Of a stretch of 64,000 bases of DNA, positions 39,466 to 48,042 are shown piece after piece (position 1 is the stretch's first letter; each line of letters starts with the position of its first letter). Source of the DNA: WHSW01 sp963781265 (lineage in GTDB: Bacteria > Actinomycetota > Thermoleophilia > Solirubrobacterales > 70-9); assembly GCA_963781265.1 (NCBI GenBank), contig CAWAFH010000003.1, forward strand, positions 1 through 64,000, written 5' to 3'. Made by a program: the position numbers and the translations under genes. The notes beneath the pieces are model-generated. The model did not search any database. It was not told where the DNA came from and saw only the letters and a program-made list of their open reading frames with translations.

Positions 39466-42400
39466 GTGCAAGTGAGCGATGACCCGCAGGTCGGCACCGA
39501 GGTGGCCGACTACCGGATCGAGTCGCTGCTCGGCTTCGGCGGGATGAGCGTCGTCTACCTGGCCGAGGATCTGCGGCTGAAGCGGAAGGTTGCGCTGAAG
39601 CTGCTCGCTGCCCGCCTCGCCGAGGACGAATCGTTCCGCGACCGCTTCCTGCGTGAGTCGGAGCTGGCCGCTTCGATCGACCATCCGAACATCGTCCCGA
39701 TCTACGAGGCTGGGACAACCGGCGATCTTCTCTTCATCGCCATGCGCTACGTCGAGGGGCGTGACTTGAAAGAGCGACTGCAGCGCGGCCGCCTGGACGC
39801 GGGGGAAGCGATCGGCATCCTCGCACAGGTGGCGAGCGCCTTGGATGCGGCTCATGCGCACGGCCTCGTGCATCGCGACGTGAAGCCCTCCAACGTGCTT
39901 CTCGACACGGGCGCCCGCCCCGACGGCTCCGACCACGTCTACCTGGCGGACTTCGGCCTCACGAAACGCGTCTCCGACGAGATTGGAATCGGCGAAGAGG
40001 GCCGCCTGATGGGCACGATCGACTACGTCGCTCCCGAGCAGATCGCCGGCGAGGAGATCGACGGGCGGGCGGACGTCTACTCACTTGGCTGCGTGCTCTA
40101 CGAGTGCCTCGTCGGGCAGCCACCGTTTCGGCGCGGCTCTGACACCGCGGTCGTGTTCGCGCACCTCGAGAGTGAACCGCCGGCGCCGAGCGCACAACGG
40201 CCGGAGTTGCCGGCGGCGCTCGACGCCGTGATCGCGCGGGCGCTGGCGAAGGAGCCGGAGCGGCGCTACGCGACCTGCCGAGATTTCGCCCGGGCGGCGC
40301 TCGCGGTCGCCGTCGAAGAGGCGAGCCGCGTGCTCGTCGATGTCGCATCCCGTGCCGCCGGCGGCAAGAGCCACCTGAGCGAAGTTGAGGCCGAGTTGGC
40401 CGGCAAGGTGACCGACCTCCAGCTCGTGCGCGAGCAGGAGCGGACTCTCGCGGACCCGGCCACCCGGGCCCGGGTGTCCGCTGAGGGGATCTGCCCGTTC
40501 AAGGGTCTCGCGAGCTTCGAGCCGGTGGATGCCGAGTATTTCTTCGGCCGCGAGCGCCTCCTCGCCGAGCTCCTCGCCCGCCTCGTCGGCGTCGGCTTCA
40601 TGGGCATCGTCGGCCCGTCGGGCAGCGGCAAGTCGTCGCTTGTCCGCGCCGGTCTTCTCCCGGCCCTCGCCGGCGGAGCCCTGCCGGGCAGCGAGCGGTG
40701 GCGCCGCGTGCTGCTGCGCCCCGGCGAGCGGCCGCTGGAGGAGCTTCGCCGCGCGCTCGTCTCGGGGGCGACGGATCCTCTTGTCGAGGCGCTCGACGCG
40801 CTGCCCGCCAACGAGCGCCTCCTGCTGGCCGTCGACCAGTTCGAGGAGCTGTTCACCGCCTGCCGCTCCGAAGCCGAGCGCGCTGCGTTCGCCGACACCC
40901 TTGCTCGCGCTGCCGCCGATCCCGAGGGTCGGGCGATCGTCGTGGTCGCCCTGCGCGCCGACTTCTACGGTCGGTTCGCCGCCTACCCGGGACTTGCCGA
41001 GTTGCTCGGTGCGAACCAAGTCCTGGTCGGGCCGATGCAGGCCTCGGAGTTGCGACGGGTGGTCGAGCTACCTGCGGACCGGGTGGGGCTGCGGGTGGAG
41101 CCGGAGCTGGTCGACGCGCTGGTCGACGACGTGGAGGGCGAGCCGGGCGCGCTGCCGTTGCTCTCCACCGCCCTGCTCGAGCTCTGGCAGAAGCGTCAGG
41201 GCAACGCGCTCGCCCTCGCTGCGTACCGCGAGTCCGGCGGCGTCCACGGAGCCGTCGCGCGGCTGGCCGAGGGCACCTACGCTCGTGTCCCCGACGCGCG
41301 CAAGCAGCTCGTGCGGGCGATCATTCTGCGCCTGGTCGGCGAGGGCGAGGTGCCGGTGCGCCGCCGGGCTCCACTCGCCGAGCTCGACCTGGAGCGCAAC
41401 GAGGACGTGGCCGACGTGCTCGCGACGCTGGCCGACAGCCGCCTCGTCACCGTCGGGGACGGCTCGGTCGAGGTCGCCCACGAGGCGCTGCTGCGCGAAT
41501 GGCCGCGCCTGCGCGAGTGGATCGAGCAGGACACCGAAGGGCGCCGGCTTCGCCAGAGCATCACCCAAGCAGCGACTGAATGGGAGGCGGAGGGGCGCGA
41601 TCAGGGCGAGCTCTACCGCGGCGCTCGCCTCGCTGCGGCGCTCGAATGGACCGCCGATCACGCGCTCGACCTGAACGAGCTCGAGCGTGAGTTCGTCACC
41701 GAGAGCCGTGAGGTCGCCGAGCAGGAGACGAAACGGGCCCGGCGCACGAACCGCCGTCTTCGCGCGCTGCTCGCCGGGGTCGCGGTCCTGCTGGTCGCGG
41801 CCCTCACGGGAGGCATCTTCGCCCTCATCCAGCGTGGCGAGGCGCGCGACGCGGAGACGGCCCAGCTCGCCCAGCGCCTCGGCGCCCAGGCGCTCGTCGA
41901 GGGGGACCTCGACCGTTCGCTCCTGCTCGCCCGCCAGGCGGTCGCGATCGACGACTCACCCCAGACGCGCAGCTACCTGTTCGCCGACCTCCTGCGCGCC
42001 CCCGCAGTGACCGGGGTCATGCACGGCGAGGACGACATTCTCCGCGCGATCGCGGTCAGCCCCGACGGGATGACGCTTGCGGTCGGCGATTCCACCGGGC
42101 TGCTCTTCTTCGACGCCCGGACCTACGAGCGGATCGGCGAGCCGCTGCCGGTGACGGACGGAGTGGAAAGCGTCGCCTACAGCCCCGATGGCGAGACGGT
42201 CGCGTTCGGCGGAGCCGGCTCCATCCGCCTGATCGACGCGCGTACCCGGGAACAGCTTGCAGCTGCGCGCGGTCTGCGAGGCGATGGTGTCGGCCTGGTC
42301 AGCCGGATAGCGTTCACCAGAGACGGATCGCAGCTCGTCGTCGTAGCAACGGACGAGTCCGAAGACGCTTCGATCAGCGTGCGGGACGCCGCCACCCTGG

Positions 42401-43950
42401 CGGCGACCGGCGCTCCGATCGAGCCGAAAGGCTTTGTCAGCGCCTACGTCGGTTCCTACCTTCAATCGCCCGGTTTCGCGCTCATGCCCGACGGCCGCTC
42501 GGTCGTGATCGCCACGGCCGCCGACGAGCTCGTCTGGTGGGACATCCGGAGTGACACGCCGACCAGGCGGCAGAGGATCGGCACGGGTCAGCATGCGCTC
42601 GCGCTGAGCCCGGACGCGAGCACGATCGCCGTCGGCATCGACCGGGGCATCCAGCTGGTCGACACGCGCAGCGGAGCGGTGCGGACGGCGGACGGCGCGC
42701 TCGGCGGCGCCCCGAGCTGGCTGCTGTTCAGCCCGGACGGCAGGACCGTGGTCTCGACCAGCCTCGATGGGACGGTCGCGCTCTGGGACGCCGAGTCGGC
42801 GACCCGCCGCCAGACTCTGCGCGGCCACTCGAGCGCCGTCCAGCAGCCGGTTTTCAGCCCCGATGGGGGGACGCTCTACACGGTGAGTCACGACGGGACG
42901 GCGATCGCCTGGGACCTCGGCGGCGACCGCGAGCTCGGGCGGCGCTTCACCTTCACGCATGACCGGGCCCCGAGCGGTTATGACGGCCACCCCGGGAGCT
43001 TCAGTCCCGACGGACGGCTTGTCGCGCTCGGCCTCAACGAGCAGGGCATCAGGCTCTGGGATGCGAGGGACCTGACCCCGGTCGGCCCTCCCCTCTTGGA
43101 GACCGGTGGTGAGGTCTGGGCACTCGCCTTCGCTCCGGACGGGCGAACCCTCGCAGCCGTGACTGTCGAGGGTCAGGCGACGCTCTGGGACGTCGAGGGC
43201 AGATCGCTCCTCCGCGGGCCGTTCACGGTCGCGACGGGAGCCGCCCAGGGCGTCAGCTTCAGCGCCGACGGCAAGCTCCTCGCCACGGCCGGCCCCTCCG
43301 GGGTGGACCTCTGGAAGGTCGCAACGGGAGAACCGCTCGACACGATCGCGCTCGGGGTCGGTGTCGGAGACGTCGCCTTCGGCCCGGACGGGTCGACGCT
43401 TGGGTTCGTCCACGAGCGGGGCGGCACCGCGGAGGTCTGGGACGTCGCCGAGGACACGCGGATTGCCAAGCTGCCGGTCGACAGCAAGTCGACGTATGCC
43501 GGCGAGGCGATTGCGTTCAGCCCCGACGGACGAGCTCTCGCGACGGGCGGGTTGGATGACCCGATCGTGCGCGTCTGGGACGTCCCCACAGGCGAGCTCA
43601 TCCGTGAGCTCGACCAGGGCAGCGCCGGCGCGAAAACGCTCGACTTCAGCCCCGACGGCCGCATCCTTGCCGTCTCGGGCTTCGCCCCCGTCGCGTCGCT
43701 TTGGGACCTTGCCACCGGAGCCCGGATCGGACCGACGCTGACGGCAGGGGGTCGCCGGGCGGACGTCGACCTGTCACCGGACGGGCGCCAGCTGTTGATG
43801 ACCGCCGCGGACGGCCGTGGAGCACTCTGGGACGTCGATCCGAAGTCGTGGACGCAACGTGCCTGCGGGCTCGCGAACCGGACGCTGACCCCCGAGGAGT
43901 GGGAGGAGTTCCTCCCAGGGCGGCCGTATGAGCCGGCCTGCGCGACCTGA
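39466..43950 (+). CDS. Ser/Thr protein kinase - STAND-type ATPase - WD40 repeat membrane protein
   Basis: 1494 residues from GTG 39466 (an ATG/GTG nearby is possible). Residues about 15-275 are a PknB-type kinase (GFGGMSVVYLAED, VALKL, HRDVKPSNVLL, DFGLTK, APEQ). From about 345 an nSTAND1 module begins with CPFKGLASFEPVDAEYFFGR and Walker A GPSGSGKSSLVRAGLLPAL, then Walker B-like LLLAVDQFEELF. One membrane segment lies at about 765-790 (LLAGVAVLLVAALTGGIFAL). The rest, about 850-1480, is a WD40 propeller array with many FSPDGR...LWD repeats. The WD40 part would be outside the membrane if the kinase is cytoplasmic. It is the second gene of a lipoprotein-kinase unit and nearly touches the convergent BTAD gene. 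Confidence 0.9.
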   Translation: MQVSDDPQVGTEVADYRIESLLGFGGMSVVYLAEDLRLKRKVALKLLAARLAEDESFRDRFLRESELAASIDHPNIVPIYEAGTTGDLLFIAMRYVEGRDLKERLQRGRLDAGEAIGILAQVASALDAAHAHGLVHRDVKPSNVLLDTGARPDGSDHVYLADFGLTKRVSDEIGIGEEGRLMGTIDYVAPEQIAGEEIDGRADVYSLGCVLYECLVGQPPFRRGSDTAVVFAHLESEPPAPSAQRPELPAALDAVIARALAKEPERRYATCRDFARAALAVAVEEASRVLVDVASRAAGGKSHLSEVEAELAGKVTDLQLVREQERTLADPATRARVSAEGICPFKGLASFEPVDAEYFFGRERLLAELLARLVGVGFMGIVGPSGSGKSSLVRAGLLPALAGGALPGSERWRRVLLRPGERPLEELRRALVSGATDPLVEALDALPANERLLLAVDQFEELFTACRSEAERAAFADTLARAAADPEGRAIVVVALRADFYGRFAAYPGLAELLGANQVLVGPMQASELRRVVELPADRVGLRVEPELVDALVDDVEGEPGALPLLSTALLELWQKRQGNALALAAYRESGGVHGAVARLAEGTYARVPDARKQLVRAIILRLVGEGEVPVRRRAPLAELDLERNEDVADVLATLADSRLVTVGDGSVEVAHEALLREWPRLREWIEQDTEGRRLRQSITQAATEWEAEGRDQGELYRGARLAAALEWTADHALDLNELEREFVTESREVAEQETKRARRTNRRLRALLAGVAVLLVAALTGGIFALIQRGEARDAETAQLAQRLGAQALVEGDLDRSLLLARQAVAIDDSPQTRSYLFADLLRAPAVTGVMHGEDDILRAIAVSPDGMTLAVGDSTGLLFFDARTYERIGEPLPVTDGVESVAYSPDGETVAFGGAGSIRLIDARTREQLAAARGLRGDGVGLVSRIAFTRDGSQLVVVATDESEDASISVRDAATLAATGAPIEPKGFVSAYVGSYLQSPGFALMPDGRSVVIATAADELVWWDIRSDTPTRRQRIGTGQHALALSPDASTIAVGIDRGIQLVDTRSGAVRTADGALGGAPSWLLFSPDGRTVVSTSLDGTVALWDAESATRRQTLRGHSSAVQQPVFSPDGGTLYTVSHDGTAIAWDLGGDRELGRRFTFTHDRAPSGYDGHPGSFSPDGRLVALGLNEQGIRLWDARDLTPVGPPLLETGGEVWALAFAPDGRTLAAVTVEGQATLWDVEGRSLLRGPFTVATGAAQGVSFSADGKLLATAGPSGVDLWKVATGEPLDTIALGVGVGDVAFGPDGSTLGFVHERGGTAEVWDVAEDTRIAKLPVDSKSTYAGEAIAFSPDGRALATGGLDDPIVRVWDVPTGELIRELDQGSAGAKTLDFSPDGRILAVSGFAPVASLWDLATGARIGPTLTAGGRRADVDLSPDGRQLLMTAADGRGALWDVDPKSWTQRACGLANRTLTPEEWEEFLPGRPYEPACAT

Positions 43951-43956
43951 ACCGAG

Positions 43957-45558
43957 TCAGGGGCGAATCGACCACGTGAAGCGTGTGAGCGCGGGCGGCG
44001 GAGCGAGGCCCCCGGGGCGCAGGCCGCGTCGGACGAGCAGGGTGGGCGGGATGGCCTCGCTGGCGAGTCGGAGACGCGCCGGGCCAAGGCCCTCGCGGTG
44101 CCACCTGGTCGACAGCCCGACGACCAGCAGACCGGCGTCGCGGCTCGCCTCCAGCATGCCTTCTTCGCCGGGCGGGGTCAACAACGGCTCGGCCGAGATG
44201 CCCAGGACCCGTTGGACTGCGAGCGCCCCGTGCGAAAGCAGGCGGCTCGCGTCGCGCCTGCCCTGCTCCGGCACCGCGGCGGCACCGGCGAGCCGGAGCG
44301 GCACGCGCTTGGCGCGGGCGAACCAGGCGCCGAGCTCGACCGCCGCCCAGTCGTGCTCGGCCCCTCCAAACGGGACCAGGACGGGGCCCGCGGGCGTCGC
44401 GTCCCGAGCAGCGAGCAGCGCCACGTCGCAAGGCGCCTCCGCAAGGACGGCGGTGAGCTGCTCGCCCGGTGTTCCGTCGGTTAGGAGCTCGTCGGGGGCG
44501 TCGACGAGCAGGAGCTCGACGTCGAGCTCGGTGGCCAGCCGAGCCAGCTCCGCTCCCGGCGCCGTCGATGTGAACGAGGCCGCACGGGCTACGACACCGC
44601 GCGCTTCGAGTGCAGACCGGCGCGCCTCGAGCCAGGCTGATGCCGGCCGAAGCTCGGCCGCGTCCGAGACGAGCCTGACCAGGACGATGACGCGAGGCGG
44701 GTCTCGGACAAGCGGCTCGGCCACAGCAAGCAGCGCATCGACGCGCGTCTCGTGGGTGATCGCGACGAGAATCGACCGCTCCGAGGCCTCAGCGACGGAG
44801 GCGGACGCCGCCGCCGGCAGATTCAACGCGGGCTCCTGCCGAAGGATCGCCCCCTCCAGTTCCTGGAGCGCAGCACTCGGCTCGATCCCGAGCCCGTCGA
44901 CGAGGGCTCGGCGCGCATCCTTGTAGGCGCCCAGGGCCTCCGCCTGCCGACCCGACCGATACAGCGCCGTCATCAGATGCCCCCTCAGACGTTCGCGGAG
45001 CGGTTGCTCGGCGACGAGCGCCTCGAGCTCGGCGACGAGCTCGTCGTGGCGCCCGAGCGCGAGATCAGCGTCGATCCGGAGCTCGACAGCGGTCAGCCGG
45101 ATCTCCTCGAGCCGGACGATCGCCGCCTGGGCGAAGCTCTCGTAGGCGAAGTCGGCGAGGGCCGGGCCTCTCCACAGTGACAGCGCCTCGCGCAGCCGCT
45201 CCGACGCGTTGGCCGGCAGGTCCCGGGCAAGCAGACCCCTCGCTTCATCCACCAGCCGCTCGAATCGGTCGAGATCGAAATCGTCGGGCTCGACCCTGAT
45301 CACGTAGCCCGGCGATCTGGTTGCCAGCACGTCCTGCGCAAGCGCCTTGCGAAGGCGCGAGACGTTGACCCGCAGTGCGGAGGCGGCGCGCTCGGACGAG
45401 TCCTCGCCCCACAGTTCCTCGATCAGCCGGTCAGCGGACACCACCTCGTTGGCGTGGAGGAGGAGCAGGGCGAGGAGCGCGCGCGGCTTGCGCCCGCCCA
45501 GGGCAACCTCGGCGCCGCCGTCCCACACCTCGAGCGGTCCCAGGATCCGGAACTCCAT
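43957..45558 (-). CDS. SARP/BTAD-type transcriptional regulator with universal-stress-like C-terminus
   Basis: 533 residues. The N-terminus is an OmpR-like winged helix (MEFRILGPLEVWDGG, GGRKPRALLALLLLHAN, ALRVNVSRLRKAL), followed by the bacterial transcriptional activation domain (FDLDRFERLVDEARGLL, RLRGHLMTALYRSGRQAEAL). Residues about 275-515 look like two USP/Rossmann halves (SERSILVAITHETRVDALL, DVELLLVDAPDELL, AGLLVVGLSTRWHREGL) rather than the ATPase or TPR modules usual in large SARPs. It is divergent from the lipoprotein at 45677, with the heptad operator between them, and convergent with the kinase gene. It probably activates both lipoprotein promoters. Confidence 0.88.
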   Translation of the reverse strand: MEFRILGPLEVWDGGAEVALGGRKPRALLALLLLHANEVVSADRLIEELWGEDSSERAASALRVNVSRLRKALAQDVLATRSPGYVIRVEPDDFDLDRFERLVDEARGLLARDLPANASERLREALSLWRGPALADFAYESFAQAAIVRLEEIRLTAVELRIDADLALGRHDELVAELEALVAEQPLRERLRGHLMTALYRSGRQAEALGAYKDARRALVDGLGIEPSAALQELEGAILRQEPALNLPAAASASVAEASERSILVAITHETRVDALLAVAEPLVRDPPRVIVLVRLVSDAAELRPASAWLEARRSALEARGVVARAASFTSTAPGAELARLATELDVELLLVDAPDELLTDGTPGEQLTAVLAEAPCDVALLAARDATPAGPVLVPFGGAEHDWAAVELGAWFARAKRVPLRLAGAAAVPEQGRRDASRLLSHGALAVQRVLGISAEPLLTPPGEEGMLEASRDAGLLVVGLSTRWHREGLGPARLRLASEAIPPTLLVRRGLRPGGLAPPPALTRFTWSIRP

Positions 45559-45589
45559 CTGGCTGGCCTCCCGCTCCGCACGCTAACAG

Positions 45590-45618
45590 CTGTTGCTCGG
45601 CTGAAACAGGGCTGAAAC
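45590..45618 (+). promoter_or_regulatory. Predicted SARP/BTAD regulator operator (three heptads at 11-bp spacing)
   Basis: CTGTTGC (45590), CTGAAAC (45601) and CTGAAAC (45612) begin exactly 11 bp apart in the divergent promoter between the BTAD regulator (start 45558) and the lipoprotein (start 45677). It matches the site at 38406-38434 nearly base for base (CTGAAACAG then CTGAAACAC). Likely used for activation of the lipoprotein and possibly regulator autocontrol. Confidence 0.72.
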
Positions 45619-45676
45619 ACCCGGAGCGCAACCTTCGCGGCAAGAGATGACGCCTGCACGACAAGGGAGGACGCGG

Positions 45677-46561
45677 ATGAAGAAACCTGCACTGCTGCTC
45701 TCGCTGCTGGCGCTCGGCGCGCTCGGGGTGGTCGCCTGCGGAGGGGGCGACGACGATCGGGCCACCGCCTCCGAGAGCGAGATCACAGTCGGGTCGGGCG
45801 GCGAGGTGACCACGGCCGAGGCCGGTCTCGCAGCCAAGAATCCGCTCAGTTTGAAGGAGAGAATCGGGACGAAGGCCAACGCGTGGGCAGCGCTGTTCGC
45901 AGAGGGGGGCTGGCCGCCCTCCGTCTGGCGCTACATGGGGCAGCCGGCCGGCGAGCGGATGGGCTGCGAGCGCGTCGGCCACCGAACGATTGCGAACTGC
46001 ACGCCGCCGTCGGCGGCGTTTCGGCAGTCGTTTGCCGATGCGACGGTCGACCGGGTCGTGCTCACGCGCGACCACCACGCCACGGCGGAGTTCTCCAACG
46101 GGGAGTCGGTGGAGTTCCAAGGGCCGGCGCCCTGGTACATCACGGAACGGTGGGTCAAGACGATCACAAGAGGTCGCGGGACCGGAGCCACCGACCGGCT
46201 GAGTGAGGAGAGGATCGAGCAGAAGGGCAACAAGTGGGCAGCGGCGTTCGCGGCCGGCCGCGGCGCCTGTCGCTACATGGGGCAGCCGGCGTGCGAGCGT
46301 GAAGACTGTGAACGCGTGAGCAGCGGGCCGATCAAGAACTGCACGCCGCCGTCGTCGGAGCTTCGGGAGTCCTTTGCCGATGCGACGGTCGAGCGGGTCG
46401 TTGTCAGCGAGGATCACCGCCGCGCCACGGCGGAGTTCTCCAACGGCGAGTCGGTGGAGTTCGAAGGACAGCGGGCGGACGGAGGAGACGGAGGCGAGGG
46501 CTGGGGGAACTGGGCCTACTTCATCACCGAGCGGTGGATCAAGAACGCTGGCAGGAGGTAG
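45677..46561 (+). CDS. Secreted lipoprotein with duplicated domain
   Basis: 294 residues with a lipoprotein signal (MKKPALLLSLLALGALGVVAC). The mature part consists of two homologous domains of roughly 110 residues: RYMGQPAGERMGCERV, NCTPPSAAFRQSFADATV and ATAEFSNGESVEFQG in the first recur as RYMGQPACEREDCERV, NCTPPSSELRESFADATV and ATAEFSNGESVEFEG in the second. Each ends with a W/F-YITERW segment. No named family is recognised. ATG 45677 has GGGAGG upstream; ATG 45647 would put residues in front of the signal peptide. It is divergent from the BTAD regulator and shares its operator. Confidence 0.82.
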   Translation: MKKPALLLSLLALGALGVVACGGGDDDRATASESEITVGSGGEVTTAEAGLAAKNPLSLKERIGTKANAWAALFAEGGWPPSVWRYMGQPAGERMGCERVGHRTIANCTPPSAAFRQSFADATVDRVVLTRDHHATAEFSNGESVEFQGPAPWYITERWVKTITRGRGTGATDRLSEERIEQKGNKWAAAFAAGRGACRYMGQPACEREDCERVSSGPIKNCTPPSSELRESFADATVERVVVSEDHRRATAEFSNGESVEFEGQRADGGDGGEGWGNWAYFITERWIKNAGRR

Positions 46562-46603
46562 CGGATCGGAGTTGTCCGAATCGCCTCGGCGGTGTTCGCA
46601 AGC

Positions 46604-47899
46604 TCAAGCGAGAGCCTGGACGATCGCCCACCCACCCCAGGCAGCGCCGAGGACCAGTGCCAGCCCGAGCCAGACCTCGGCCGCGAAGCGCCGGTTGCCG
46701 ATCGTGTAAGCGAGCACGGCCTTGGTCACCGTGTTCGTCGTCAGTGCCGCGAGCACCGGGACCACCGCCTGAGATGCCGAGATCTTTCCCGCAGCAGCGA
46801 GCGAGGACGCCGAGACCGCGGCCGACTGCGAGTCGGCGAAGCCGGCGATCGCCGCGCCCAGGGTCACGCCGCGCACGCCGAGCGCCTCGTTGAGCGCTCC
46901 CGCGACCACGAGCACCAGCGAGACCGTGCCGGCCAGGATCAGGGCGGTCTTGAAGTCGAAGGCGCGACCGCGATCGAAGTGGTCCGGCGCGGGTGCCCGG
47001 ATCACCCTTGCCGTGACGATCGCTGCGTATCCTGCGGCGGCGACGCCGGCCAGGGCGAGCGGAAGCGCGACCTCCTTCAGCGTCGCAACGCTCGTCGCGC
47101 CGAGCACGATCGCGAGCAGGATGATCGTCGCCACCGTCGAAACGACCGCGGCCCCGACCGCGGGCCGCATCAGCTTCGGCTCGTCGTCGGCGCGGGAGCC
47201 CATCGTCGCCACCGTCACGGTGCTCGACACGAACCCCGATATGAAGCCGCTCAGCAGTAGTCCAAAGCGCGGACCGATGATCCGCAATGCGACGTAGCCG
47301 GCGCCCTGCACCGCCATCACGATCACGACGAGCTGCCAGACGACGAATGGGTTCAGCGCCTGATTCGGACCCACGCCCTCGTCGGGTACCAGCGGCAGGA
47401 TGATCAACGCCGCCGCCGCCATCAGCAGGCCGTCGTGGACCTCTTGCTCGGAGAGGGTCTCGCGCACGAGGTGGTGAATGCGCTCTCGGTGGGCGAGCAC
47501 GAGCGCCACCCCGACCGCCAACGCCGCCGCGGTCGCCGTGTCCTGCTGGGCGAGCGCCCCGAGCAGGAAGGCGATCATCAGCGCGACCTCGGTCGTCATT
47601 CCCGGGTCGTCCCTGTCGCTGAGCACGTAGGCCGCCACCGCGGCCAGGCCGACAAAACCCCCCACGACGGCGACCACCGCGACCTCTCCGACGCGCTCCG
47701 CCAGCCCCCCCAGCAGCGCGACAAGCGCGAATGTGCGGATGCCCGCCGGCGCCCGGGCAGGGCCTTCGCCCTTTCGCCGCTCGCGCTCGACCCCGAGCAT
47801 CAGCCCGATGCCGAGCGCGACCGCCAGTGGGAAGAGGTCCGGCGTGGAAGCGACTTCCGCCATCAGAACGGCCACGTTCAGAGTCTCCCCTTCCGGCAC
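46604..47899 (-). CDS. MgtC/SapB-DUF4010 family membrane protein
   Basis: 431 residues, almost entirely hydrophobic with about ten helices. The N-terminal MgtC/SapB part has LAVALGIGLMLGVERERR, GIRTFALVALLGG and TTEVALMIAFLLGAL; the C-terminal half is DUF4010-like (GFADSQSAAVSASSLAAAGK, NTVTKAVLAYTIGNRRFA). MgtC proteins affect Mg2+ homeostasis and ATP synthase in pathogens, but this long architecture is uncharacterised. GTG 47899 is used; the ATG twelve codons in (MAEVASTP) is an equally good start. Convergent with the duplicated lipoprotein gene. Confidence 0.87.
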   Translation of the reverse strand: MPEGETLNVAVLMAEVASTPDLFPLAVALGIGLMLGVERERRKGEGPARAPAGIRTFALVALLGGLAERVGEVAVVAVVGGFVGLAAVAAYVLSDRDDPGMTTEVALMIAFLLGALAQQDTATAAALAVGVALVLAHRERIHHLVRETLSEQEVHDGLLMAAAALIILPLVPDEGVGPNQALNPFVVWQLVVIVMAVQGAGYVALRIIGPRFGLLLSGFISGFVSSTVTVATMGSRADDEPKLMRPAVGAAVVSTVATIILLAIVLGATSVATLKEVALPLALAGVAAAGYAAIVTARVIRAPAPDHFDRGRAFDFKTALILAGTVSLVLVVAGALNEALGVRGVTLGAAIAGFADSQSAAVSASSLAAAGKISASQAVVPVLAALTTNTVTKAVLAYTIGNRRFAAEVWLGLALVLGAAWGGWAIVQALA

Positions 47900-47922
47900 G
47901 GCATCTCATAGCCCGGGGGCGG

Positions 47923-48036
47923 CTATCGATCAGACGACTTGGCGAGTGGATTGCGGCCCGCCGCTATGAACCCGGCCGCGACGGCGACTCCAATGCCGTA
48001 TCCCATGCAAACGACGCCGATCGTGCTCGCTTCCAC
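47923..48036 (-). CDS. Possible small single-span membrane peptide (37 aa)
   Basis: Short reading frame MEASTIGVVCMGYGIGVAV followed by AAGFIAAGRNPLAKSSDR, preceded by AGGTGA and starting (GTG) six bases after the DUF190 gene stop. It would encode one Gly/Ala-rich hydrophobic helix with a positively charged tail. The spacing suggests translational coupling with the DUF190 gene. Its length gives little statistical support and I know no named family for it. Confidence 0.4.
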   Translation of the reverse strand: MEASTIGVVCMGYGIGVAVAAGFIAAGRNPLAKSSDR

Positions 48037-48042
48037 GGCGGC

